DNA of 64,000 nt from Xenopus tropicalis (taxonomy: Eukaryota; Chordata; Amphibia; Anura; Pipidae). Of the stretch, positions 1 to 9,483 are shown one piece after another. Below the pieces are notes generated by a model. That model was not told the DNA's origin and did no database searches. It saw only the letters and a list, made by a program, of their open reading frames with translations. Positions within the stretch are counted from its first letter, which is position 1. The number at the start of each line of letters is the position of its first letter. The DNA lies in assembly GCF_000004195.4 (NCBI RefSeq), contig NC_030683.2:168681-232680 (forward strand). Reading direction: 5' to 3'. A program made the position numbers and the translations under genes.

Positions 1-62
1 AATGGGAAGGGAGCAAGATAGCAGCTCCCAGTAGGTATCAGAATAGCACTCTTACTACTGCC
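1..62. repeat. Fragment of a Xenopus interspersed repeat
   Basis: Bases 1-51 match 47315-47365 in inverted orientation (AATGGGAAGGGAGCAAGATA and onward). The fragment is cut by the window edge. Confidence 0.75.
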
Positions 63-483
63 CCCCAGTGGTTATGACTGCACTTAGCACAGGGGGTCAT
101 CTTCAATCATTTGCCCTCAGTTATTTTGTTATTTTGCCCATTGGCACTGCCCCGACTGCACATTTACACTGACCCCCCCCCCGAGACAGGGCAACATCAG
201 ACTACGGTGTCTCACCTGGTCAGGACCCCATTGGGTTTCATTCCCCCATTCCTGCATAAAGCTGTCTCATACAGTTGGGCACTCGGAGGAGTCTCTTGGG
301 GTTGGGAGAAACAGGAATTAGTGAGAGTTTTGTGTATGGAAAGAGGTTTCTGTGGGAGGAGCCAAGGGGCGTGTCCTGTGTGAGGAATGCGGAGAGACCA
401 GACGTGGGGCTACTGGTGGAACCTTCCCTGTAACGTATACAAACCCCGGGAAATGTTGTATTTACATCTAAGAACATGAGAAG
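63..483. other. No gene recognised
   Basis: Mixed-composition sequence with short C runs. The two small open frames here show no family features. Confidence 0.5.
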
Positions 484-850
484 CAATGAGTGGAATTTTC
501 CGGCAGACGCGAACAAAAAAAAGTTGCACGCAACAAAAAAAATTGTCATGAGCGTCAAAACTTGCGCGTTATTTTAAAATTCGGCATTTCGCGAATCTTT
601 TTCCAAATTTTTCGGGGAAGCGAAACGCGACAGATTTGGTCACCGCTAAGAAATGAGCCAAACCCCGCAGAACTGGGAGCCCCCGCATGGCTCCGAGGGA
701 AATACCTTCTCCAGTTCTCACGTGGAGGGATGAGCGACTCTGTCCCGTTACGCTTCGCCGAAAAATTTGCGAATCTTTCAAAAGATTCCCGCAACGGCAA
801 AAACTTCGTGAAACGTCGAACTGTTTGTCGCCGTTATTCTTTAGATGCGG
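484..850. repeat. 'TGATGAGCGAA' family repeats, two pieces in opposite orientation
   Basis: At 484-650 the family reads inverted (GGGGAAGCGAAACGCGACAG near 612). At 727-850 it reads forward (GGATGAGCGACTCTGTCCCG then GCTTCGCCGAAAAATTTGCG). I recognise the family as common in Xenopus; its transposon class is not settled by what I see. Confidence 0.7.
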
Positions 851-1104
851 GCGACAATTTTTGGACACACAGTGAAGTGCGATGGGCAATATCCAAACGC
901 AAAGGTTTCTACCCATAATGCAGAGTTGTGTCACCAATTTCCAGCGTCTTTGCCTTATAAGCAGCGAGTCCTGCAATTGGTCGTTACAAATAAGTGTGTC
1001 TGTTACTGGAAGAGCGCCATTTATGGGTGTGACTGGCAACACGAAGTTTCAGTAATGAGATTAGTGACCAATTTACTGGATGGAAGTGAGTGACACAGAT
1101 CCCC

Positions 1105-1868
1105 CAGGGCAGTGATCCCCAACCAGTGGCTCGGGGGTGACAGTGATCCCCAACCAGTAGCTCGGGGGCAACAGTGATCCTAAACCAGTAGCTCTGGGGC
1201 AACAGTGATCCTCAACCAGTGGCTCAGGGGTAACAGTGATCCTCAACCAGTGGCTCTGGGGTAACAGTGATCCCCGACCAGTGGCTCTGGGGCAACAGTG
1301 ATCCCCGACCAGTGGCTCTGGGGCAACAGTGATCCCCATCCAGTGGCTCTGGGGTAACAGTGATACCCAACCAGTGGCTCAGGGGCAACAGTGACCCCCA
1401 ACCAGTGGTTCAGGGGTAACAGTGATTCCCAACCAGTGGCTCTGGGGTAACAGTGATACCCAACCAGTGGCTCAGGGGCAACAGTGATCCCCAACCAGTG
1501 ACTCAGGGGCAACAGTGATCCCCAACCAGTGGCTCAGGGGCAACAGTGATCCCCAACCAGTGGCTCTGGGGTAACAGTGATCTCCAACCAGTGGCTCTGT
1601 GGCAACATGCTGCTCCCCAACCCCTTGGATGTTGCTCTCAGTGCCCCCAAACCAAGGAGTTATTATTGAATTCCTGACTTGGGGGCAAGTTTTGGTTAAA
1701 TAAAAACAAGATTTCCTACCAAATAAAGCCCCTGTAAGATGATTGGCTCCCTAATAGCCAATCACAGCCCTTATTTGGCACCTCCATGAACTTTTATGGT
1801 GCTTGTGTTGCTCCCCAATTCTTAACTTTAGACTGTGTCTCAGGAGAAAGAAAGGTTGGGGACCCCTG
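1105..1868. mobile_element. Non-autonomous hAT-like element with expanded core
   Basis: Ends are CAGGGCAGTGATCCCCAACC on the left and GGTTGGGGACCCCTG on the right, inverted relative to each other. CAGGGGTCCCCAACC-type termini are typical of hAT elements. No transposase frame is present. I could not find a clean 8-bp target duplication. The left half is replaced by a 31-bp array. Confidence 0.65.
1110..1606. repeat. 31-bp minisatellite, ~16 copies
   Basis: The core is CAGTGATCCCCAACCAGTGG followed by CTC(T/G/A)GGGG(T/C)AA. Spacing between cores is 31 bp. The unit is the terminal motif of the hAT-like element that contains it. Confidence 0.92.
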
Positions 1869-2175
1869 CCCCAAGGGAACTCTGGGATTGCCAACACGTC
1901 ACAATCTTAATCCGTTCCATGTGTGCAGTTATATAGCAAAAATAATCCGAACGGGTGGAGTAAGTGCAATTGTGCTCGGTGCTGGGGAGTGTGTAGAGGG
2001 ACAAATACCTTTGGAACAGTATCAGACACATCAGCAATTTTAGTGCTTTGTGTTTGTAAATGGGCCGATGAGCTTTAATCCCATACAGAATTCCCTCCAG
2101 ATTCTCTCACAACGTTACCCGGGAATCTGTGGCTCCACCTTAAACAGAACAATAGTCACAACAAATTGGGATGTG
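1869..2175. other. No gene recognised
   Basis: Single-copy-looking sequence between two repeats. No long frame with family features. Confidence 0.45.
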
Positions 2176-3640
2176 TAGTGATGAGCGAATCTGTTCCGTT
2201 TCGCTTCGTCGAAAAATTCGGGAATCTTTCAATAGATCCGCGAAACGGCGAAAAAATTCGCGAAACGGCGAAAATGTAGTGCGGCAAAAAAAATTGTTGC
2301 CGCGGCTTTTATTTTGTTGCACGGCTATTCTTTTGTCGCCCGCGGCTATTATTTCGTCACGCGGCTATTATTTCGTCGGCCACAGCTTTTATTTTGTCGC
2401 ACAAAGAGAAAGAAAGTTTGCCAGCGCTTAGTTTATTTTGTCGCACGGCTATTCTTNNNNNNNNNNNNNNNNNNNNNNNNNNNNNNNNNNNNNNNNNNNN
2501 NNNNNNNNNNNNNNNNNNNNNNNNNNNNNNNNNNNNNNNNNNNNNNNNNNNNNNNNNNNNNNNNNNNNNNNNNNNNNNNNNNNNNNNNNNNNNNNNNNNN
2601 NNNNNNNNNNNNNNNNNNNNNNNNNNNNNNNNNNNNNNNNNNNNNNNNNNNNNNNNNNNNNNNNNNNNNNNNNNNNNNNNNNNNNNNNNNNNNNNNNNNN
2701 NNNNNNNNNNNNNNNNNNNNNNNNNNNNNNNNNNNNNNNNNNNNNNNNNNNNNNNNNNNNNNNNNNNNNNNNNNNNNNNNNNNNNNNNNNNNNNNNNNNN
2801 NNNNNNNNNNNNNNNNNNNNNNNNNNNNNNNNNNNNNNNNNNNNNNNNNNNNNNNNNNNNNNNNNNNNNNNNNNNNNNNNNNNNNNNNNNNNNNNNNNNN
2901 NNNNNNNNNNNNNNNNNNNNNNNNNNNNNNNNNNNNNNNNNNNNNNNNNNNNNNNNNNNNNNNNNNNNNNNNNNNNNNNNNNNNNNNNNNNNNNNNNNNN
3001 NNNNNNNNNNNNNNNNNNNNNNNNNNNNNNNNNNNNNNNNNNNNNNNNNNNNNNNNNNNNNNNNNNNNNNNNNNNNNNNNNNNNNNNNNNNNNNNNNNNN
3101 NNNNNNNNNNNNNNNNNNNNNNNNNNNNNNNNNNNNNNNNNNNNNNNNNNNNNNNNNNNNNNNNNNNNNNNNNNNNNNNNNNNNNNNNNNNNNNNNNNNN
3201 NNNNNNNNNNNNNNNNNNNNNNNNNNNNNNNNNNNNNNNNNNNNNNNNNNNNNNNNNNNNNNNNNNNNNNNNNNNNGTCACCCGCGGCTTATTTCGTCAC
3301 GCGGCTATTATTTCGTCGGCCACAGCTTTTATTTTGTCGCACGGCTAATCTTTTGTCGCCCGCGGCTATTCTTTTGTCGCCCACGGCTATTATTTCGTCG
3401 GCCACAGCTTTTATTTTGTCGCACAAAGAGAAAGAAAGTTTGCCAGCGCTTAGTTTATTTTGTCGCACGGCTATTCTTTTGTCACCCGTGGCTATTATTT
3501 CATCGCCTGGCTATTCTTTTGACGCCCGCGGCTATTCTTTTGACGCCCGCGACTATTCTTTTTTGACGCCGACGACAATTTTTGGACATGCAGCCAATTT
3601 TTCCGCGGCTAATTTTTTCATCCTTTTCGCAAACAATGGA
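2176..3640. repeat. 'TGATGAGCGAA' element with internal ~23-bp array and gap
   Basis: Starts TAGTGATGAGCGAATCTG, continues through AAAAATTCGCGAAACGGCG, then a degenerate array of TTTTGTCGCCCGCGGCTATT-like units on both sides of the N gap. The array encodes only stop-free repeat peptides. Confidence 0.8.
2457..3276. other. Assembly gap, 820 N
   Basis: Unresolved bases within the ~23-bp array. The same array type flanks both sides, so the true length is uncertain. Confidence 0.99.
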
Positions 3641-3735
3641 AAAGAAAAAAAAATGAAAGCAAAATTATCAACTTAATTTGTAAGTAATGTAATATTCACC
3701 CTTTCTTAATTACGATGTTACAGTTTTATATGATT

Positions 3736-3886
3736 AATAGTGATGAGCGAATCTGTCCCATTTTGCTTCGCCGAAAAAATCGCGAATCTTTCAAAAGATT
3801 TGCGAAATGGCGAAAAATTTGCGAATCGGTGAAAATGACACGTCCGCGAATCCATGCCTGGCGAAACATTTCACCCATCACTAATG
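3736..3886. mobile_element. Short complete copy of the 'TGATGAGCGAA' family
   Basis: About 150 bp with inverted ends: ATAGTGATGAGCGAATCTGT on the left and TTTCACCCATCACTAAT on the right. No coding capacity. It looks like a MITE. Confidence 0.7.
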
Positions 3887-3918
3887 ATTAACTATCTTTC
3901 TCTATTTTCCCTTCTTTA

Positions 3919-4778
<860 letters not shown>

Positions 4779-4885
4779 CTGGTATTCCCAGGCGGTCTCC
4801 CATCCAGGTACTAACCAAGCCCGTCCCTGCTTAGCTTCCGAGATCAGACGAGATCGAGCGCTTTCAGGGTGGTATGGCCGTAGGC
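4779..4885 (-). rRNA. 5S rRNA copy 1, truncated at its 3' end
   Basis: The 5' end and internal control region match 5S rRNA (GCCTACGGCCATACCACCCT onward), but about 12 nt of the 3' end and the T-run are missing. The sequence passes straight into the 96-bp repeat at CTGGTATTCC. This is the downstream edge of the array, probably a dead copy. Confidence 0.88.
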
Positions 4886-5029
4886 GATGACTAAGCTGAC
4901 TTTTCGTCCTCTTAAACATCTCCTAGCCGCTTCTACTCGCTCAAAGGAGCGCTCTCGGGCTCTTCTCAGAATCAATGCAGAAAAGCATAGAGAAGACTGC
5001 CTCCTGCTGGCCAGAATGGCAAAATGCAA

Positions 5030-5149
5030 AAGCCTACAACACCTGGTATTCCCAGGCGGTCTCCCATCCAGGTACTAACAAAGACCGTCCCTGCTTAGCT
5101 TCCGAGATTAGACGAGATCGGGTACTTTCAGGGTGGTACTGCCGTAGGT
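5030..5149 (-). rRNA. 5S rRNA copy 2, diverged
   Basis: Full-length (120 nt) match with T-run terminator. It carries several differences from its neighbours, including the first five bases (ACCTA), a changed GCAGTACCACC stretch, GTACCCGATC, and changes near the box C side. Possibly a pseudogene. Confidence 0.85.
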
Positions 5150-5293
5150 GAAGGCTGAGCTGACTTTTCATCCTCTTAAACATCTCCTAGCCGCTTCTAC
5201 CCACTCAAAGGCGCGCTCTATGGCTCTTCTCAGAATCCATGCAGAAAAGCATAGAGAAGACTGCCTCCTGCTGGCCAAAATGGCAAAATGCAA

Positions 5294-5412
5294 AAGCCTA
5301 CAACACCTGGTATTCCCAGGCGGTCTCCCATCCAGGTACTAACCAAGCCCGTCCCTGCTTAGCTTCCGAGATCAGACGAGATCGGGCGCTTCAGGGTGGT
5401 ATGGCCATAGGC
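5294..5412 (-). rRNA. 5S rRNA copy 3
   Basis: Full-length 5S with a one-base deletion (CTGAAGCGCCC instead of CTGAAAGCGCCC) and a GCCTATGGCC start. The A box AGCTAAGCAGGG and box C GGATGGGAGACC are intact, and TTTT follows. Confidence 0.9.
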
Positions 5413-5548
5413 GATGACTAAACTGACTTTTCGTCCTCTTAAACATCTCCTAGCCGCTTCTACCCGCTCAAAGGCGCGCTCTCGGGCTCTTCTCAGAATC
5501 TATGCAGAAAAGCATAGAGAAGACTGCCTCCTGCTGGCCAGAATGCAA

Positions 5549-5668
5549 AAGCCTACAACACCGGGTATTCCCAGGCGGTCTCCCATCCAGGTACTAACCA
5601 AGCCCGTCCCTGCTTAGCTTCCGAGATCAGACGAGATCGGGCGCTTTCAGGGTGGTATGGCCGTAGGC
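5549..5668 (-). rRNA. 5S rRNA copy 4
   Basis: Full-length 120 nt with intact internal control region and TTTT. It differs from consensus at one visible position near the 3' end (ACCCGGTG instead of ACCAGGTG). Confidence 0.93.
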
Positions 5669-5812
5669 GATGACTAAGCTGACTTTTCGTGCTCTTAAAC
5701 ATCTCCTAGCCGCTTCTACCCGCTCAAAGGCGCGCTCTCGGGCTCTTCTCAGAATCCATGCAGAAAAGCATAGAGAAGACTGCCTCCTGCTGGAAAGAAT
5801 GGCAAAATGCAA

Positions 5813-5932
5813 AAGCCTACAACACCTGGTATTCCCAGGCGGTCTCCCATCCAGGTACTAACCAAGCCCTTCGCTGCTTAGCTTCCGAGATCAGACGAGA
5901 TCAGGCGCTTTCAGGGTGGTATGGCCGTAGGC
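5813..5932 (-). rRNA. 5S rRNA copy 5
   Basis: Full-length 5S. Visible differences are CGCCTGATC in place of CGCCCGATC, and GCAGCGAAGGGC after the A box. The latter falls within the internal promoter and could weaken it. Confidence 0.9.
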
Positions 5933-6076
5933 GATGACTAAGCTGACTTTTCGTCCTCTTAAAAATTTCCTAGCTGCTTCTACCCGCTCAAAGGCGCGCT
6001 CTCGGGCTCTTCTCAGAATCCATGCAGAAAAGCATAGAAAAGACTGACTCCTGCTGGCCAAAATGGCAAAATGCAA

Positions 6077-6196
6077 AAGCCTACAACACCTGATATTCCC
6101 AGGCGGTCTCCCATCCAGGTACTTACCAAGCCCGCCCCTTCTTAGCTTCCGAGATCAGACGAGATCGGGCGCTTTCAGGGTGGTATGGCCGTAGGC
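6077..6196 (-). rRNA. 5S rRNA copy 6
   Basis: Full-length 5S with TTTT. The A box is altered to AGCTAAGAAGGGGCGGG and GGTAAGTACC replaces GGTTAGTACC, so promoter strength may be reduced. Confidence 0.9.
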
Positions 6197-6331
6197 GATG
6201 ACTAAGCTGACTTTTCGTCCTCTTAAACATCTCCTAGCCGCTTCTACCCGCTCAAAGGCGCGCTCTCGGGCTCTTCTCAGAATCAATGCAGAAAAGCATA
6301 GAGAAGACTGCCTCCTGCTGGTCAGAATGGC

Positions 6332-6342
6332 AAAATGCAAAA
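6332..6342 (-). terminator. Pol III T-run terminators after 5S copy 7
   Basis: The minus strand reads GGCTTTTGCATTTTG, with two T4 runs directly after the 5S end. The same pair follows most complete copies in the array. Confidence 0.8.
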
Positions 6343-6460
6343 GCCTACAACACCTGGTATTCCCAGGCGGTCTCCCATCCAGGTACTAACCAAGCCCGTC
6401 CCTGCTTAGCTTCCGAGATCAGACGAGATCGGGCGCTTTCAGGGTGGTACGGCCGTAGGC
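6341..6460 (-). rRNA. 5S rRNA copy 7, closest to array consensus
   Basis: Full-length 120 nt: GCCTACGGCCGTACCACCCT at the 5' end, A box AGCTAAGCAGGG, box C GGATGGGAGACC and GTTGTAGGCTTTT at the 3' end. It has no visible defect and is a good candidate for a working 5S gene transcribed by Pol III with TFIIIA. Confidence 0.95.
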
Positions 6461-6490
6461 GATGACTAAGCTGACTTTTCGTCCTCTTAA
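6461..6490 (-). promoter_or_regulatory. 5S upstream element AAAAGTCAGC
   Basis: Shown for copy 7 but present in most spacers: AAAAGTCAGC followed by nine bases and then +1 GCC. As I recall, Xenopus somatic-type 5S genes have the same decamer at the same distance, so this supports a Xenopus origin. It may assist initiation; the main promoter is internal. Confidence 0.65.
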
Positions 6491-6606
6491 ACATCTCCTA
6501 GCCGCTTCTACTTGCTCAAAGGCGCGCTCTCGGGCTCTTCTCAGAATCTATGCAGGAAAGCATAGAGAAGACTGCCTCCTGCTGGTCAGAATGGCAAAAA
6601 TGCCAA

Positions 6607-6726
6607 AAGCCTACAACAACTGGTATTCCCAGGCGGTCTCCCATCTAGGTACTAACCAAGCCCGTCCCTGCTTAGCTTCCGAGATCAGACGAGATCGGGC
6701 GCTTTCAGGGTGGTATGGCTGTAGGC
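6607..6726 (-). rRNA. 5S rRNA copy 8
   Basis: Full-length 5S. Small differences: GCCTACAGCC at the start, CTAGATGGGAGACC in box C, and CCAGTTGTTG near the 3' end. Terminator TTTT present. Confidence 0.92.
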
Positions 6727-6881
6727 GATGACTAAGCTGACGTTTCGTCCTCTTAAACATCTCCTAGCCGCTTCTACTCGCTCAAAGGCGCGCTCTCGGG
6801 CGCTTCTCGGGCTCTTCTCAGAATCAATGCAGAAAAGCATAGAGAAGATTGCCTCCTGCTGGTCAGAATGGCAAAATGCAA

Positions 6882-7002
6882 AAGCCTACAACACCTGGTA
6901 TTCCCAGGCGGACTCCCATCCAGGTACTAACCAAGCCCGTCCCTGCTTAGCTTCCGAGATCAGACGAGATCGGGCACTTTGAGGGTGGTATGGCCGTTAG
7001 GC
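6882..7002 (-). rRNA. 5S rRNA copy 9
   Basis: Full-length with a one-base insertion near the 5' end (GCCTAACGG) and GGGAGTCCGCC instead of GGGAGACCGCC. Its upstream spacer is about 12 bp longer through a small internal duplication (GGGCGCTTCTC / GGGCTCTTCTC). Confidence 0.88.
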
Positions 7003-7145
7003 GACGACTATGCTGACTTTTCGTCCTCTTAAACATCTCCTAGCCGCTTCTACTCGCTCAAAGGCGCGCTCTCGGGCTCTTCTCAGAATCAATGCAGAAA
7101 GCATAGAGAAGACTGCCTCCTGCTGGTCAGAATGGCAAAATGCAA

Positions 7146-7193
7146 AAGCCCTACAACACCTGGTATTCCCAGGCGGTATCCATCCAGGTACTA
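7146..7193 (-). rRNA. 5S rRNA copy 10, 3' fragment only
   Basis: Only the last ~48 nt of 5S remain, from GTACCTGGATG to the T-run, with a small deletion. Beyond 7193 the sequence is unrelated. This is the upstream edge of the array. Confidence 0.85.
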
Positions 7194-8225
7194 CAAATCT
7201 CTCTCTGCTCCCACGTAGCCCATTAACCTATTACTTGCTGGACTTGTCTGTTTTAAAAAGTGGTTACATTACATGATCCTGAATCATGCTGGTTGCTATG
7301 AGAAACTACTGGCGGTTACCTATGGCGATCTATTGGTTCTTTATTTCGGGGATTAATACTAACTGCTGATTGGTCCCTGCGAGTTCCAATGTATCGCCTG
7401 TGTTAGTAAATGAGCACAAAATCTCGTAGATCAGATGGGAAAGTTGAACCTTCTCTGTTGGAATTTCTTTCTTTTTTTATTCAGAAATGAAAACTTTATT
7501 TGTAAGCACCAATTAACCATACGTTTATGTTTATTATGAAAAGTTTAATAATCACATTCAGGGATGTAACTTCAGCAAACCCAGCAAAGCCTTAATAGGG
7601 CCCCCGCTGCACCATGTGAGCACTTGGGACACGCCCCTTGCTCCTGACCCCGCCCCTGCTGATCCTTACGTGGCCCCCGGAGTCCTGTAGCCATAACAGT
7701 TGAGGTTCTGTTCTCCCATCAAAGTGCCGATTCAGTAACCCAAGTTACAATATTAGACAAGTGCAGTAGCGCTAAGGGCCATACCATTGTGAGGGCCACG
7801 GGGGGAGCACATGTACCAGTAGCACTGATTGGTCCAGCTCTGCTCTGTTCCCTGCACTAAATACACTAAGCTCCGCCCATAGATTGGTGGTAAATACAAT
7901 ATTATGCATTTCATACCCTATCCCTGCCATTGGACATGAGCCCTTTAGTTCCTTCTAGTGAAGAGCAGTCGGTTTGGGGCAAATTCAGAGATTCTACCAT
8001 TTTATGGGCGAGTATAGGGAGAGGAAATACCTCAGGAATGATGAATTTAATGCCACCGTAGCCCTTGATTAACTTTTTGGATTAGTTTTTGGAGCAATAA
8101 AAAGCCCAAAGCCTACAGACTAATACTCTCTGCCTCTTTTATTACGTTAGATTAAAGGTTCCATTAAGGGACCGGAGGAACGGGCCCCAAACACAGGCAC
8201 CTCCTATATTTCCTTCTATAAACAG
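7194..8225. other. Intergenic sequence between 5S array and TRPV 3' end
   Basis: No gene, RNA or clear repeat recognised. Contains one AT-rich stretch near 7460-7560. Confidence 0.5.
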
Positions 8226-8290
8226 TAAGATTCCACATTGAAGGAACCTTCATATCCCTAAAATCACCGGAATTAAATCCCAGGTGAATA
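8226..8290. repeat. ~65-bp block, copy A
   Basis: Starts GTAAGATTCCACATTGAAGG and ends at CAGGTGAATAAAC. It is repeated at about 8430-8500 with a few substitutions. Confidence 0.9.
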
Positions 8291-8293
8291 AAC

Positions 8294-8299
8294 TTTATT
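8294..8299 (-). promoter_or_regulatory. Candidate poly(A) signal AATAAA
   Basis: Canonical hexamer on the minus strand, within TTTAAATAAAGTTTATTC. It is the only such hexamer I noticed between the TRPV stop codon and 8230. It lies at the edge of one of two copies of a ~65-bp duplicated block. Confidence 0.45.
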
Positions 8300-8319
8300 T
8301 AAAAAAAAATTAAAAAAAA

Positions 8320-9172
8320 AATTATTTGTCATATAACTATCTGCCATGTAACTATTTGTCATATACCTAACTGCCATAACTTTCTGCCATATAACTATCT
8401 GCCAGACTGCCATATAACTTTTGTCATAAACAGTAAGATTCCACATTGAAGGAACCTTCATATCCCTAAAATCACTGGAATTAAATCCCAAGTGGATAAA
8501 CTATTTGGCGTATAATTATTTGTCATATAACTATCTGCCACATAACTAACTGCCATATAACTATCTGCCACGTAACTATCTGCCATATAACTATTTGTCA
8601 TATAACTATCTGCCACATAACTAACTGCCATATAACTATCTGCCACGTAACTATCTGCCATATAACTATTTGTCATATAACTATCTGCCACATAACTATT
8701 TGTCATATAACTAACTGCCATATAACTTTTTGTCATGTAACTAAACTGCCATATACTTTTTGTCATGTAACTAACTGCCATATAACTTTTTGTCATGTAA
8801 CTAACTGCCATATAACTTTTGTCATATAACTAACTGCCATATAACTATTTGTCATATAAATATCTGCCATATAACATTTGTCATATAACTAACTGCCATA
8901 TAACTATTTGTCATATAACTACCTGCCATATAACTTTTGTCATATAACTAACTGCCATATAACTATTTGTCATATAACTACCTGCCATATAACTTTTGTC
9001 ATATAACTAACTGCCATATAACTATTTGTCATATAACTATCTGCCATATAACTTTTTGTCATATAACTAAATGCCATATAACTTTTTGTCATATAACTAA
9101 CTGCCATATAACTATTTGTCATATAACTTTTTGTCATATAACTATCTGCCATATAACTATCTGCCGTATCAT
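8320..9172. repeat. ~15-bp array (TGCCATATAACTA / TGTCATATAACTA)
   Basis: Alternating TGCCATATAACTA and TGTCATATAACT units, interrupted by copy B of the 65-bp block. It sits directly after the TRPV stop codon. Confidence 0.93.
8430..8500. repeat. ~65-bp block, copy B
   Basis: Same block as 8226-8290, here ending CAAGTGGATAAAC. It lacks the AATAAA-forming TTTATT that follows copy A. Confidence 0.9.
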
Positions 9173-9173
9173 T

Positions 9174-9483
9174 TCAGACCTCATATACCTCATCCTCAGT
9201 GTCTAGACCATAGTTGGTTCTGCCCTGGAGTTGATCAATGGGAGTTTTCCTTATAATCTCCCACCCCCGGTTGGACCTTCTTTGGGACGTATTTGACTCA
9301 AGGCTGAGCATGGAGGGAGAGGGAGGAGCCTCCTTGTTTGGGAGGGAAATGGTTACTTTCTCCTCGCTGAGTGCAGGTTTGGGGGTCTCCTTCTCACTCT
9401 TTCTGTCATCTTCATCGGCGCATTGGAACGCCTCCACAAAGGGCTTTATCTTCTTCCTATCCACGTCTTTTCTTTCCTCAACT
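9174..9483 (-). CDS. trpv6: TRPV5/6 coding exon 15 (C-terminal tail, stop)
   Basis: Opens (R)[11 protein letters not shown], then [14 protein letters not shown], a Ser/Pro/Glu-rich linker, and [13 protein letters not shown], ending DEVYEV and TGA at 9174-9176. The RGWEI.R motif with Trp710 matches the calmodulin-binding end of TRPV5/6. The acceptor is TCTCGTAG. The linker has diverged from mammals, as expected of this region. Confidence 0.93.

Larger units (their letters stand above)
4779..7193 (-). repeat. Tandem 5S rDNA array, ~264-bp unit
   Basis: Ten 5S copies, truncated at both outer ends, are separated by ~144-bp spacers. The 5' ends sit 256-276 bp apart (mostly 264). All copies point the same way as the TRPV gene. 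Spacers are highly similar to each other, so the array has been homogenised or expanded recently. Confidence 0.95.
8290..9173 (-). other. trpv6: Putative 3' UTR of the TRPV gene, largely tandem repeat
   Basis: Inference: the transcript probably runs through the ~15-bp ATATAACTA repeat array after the stop codon. The first AATAAA hexamer on the minus strand that I see is at 8294-8299, about 880 nt past the stop. No cDNA evidence is available here. Confidence 0.4.
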
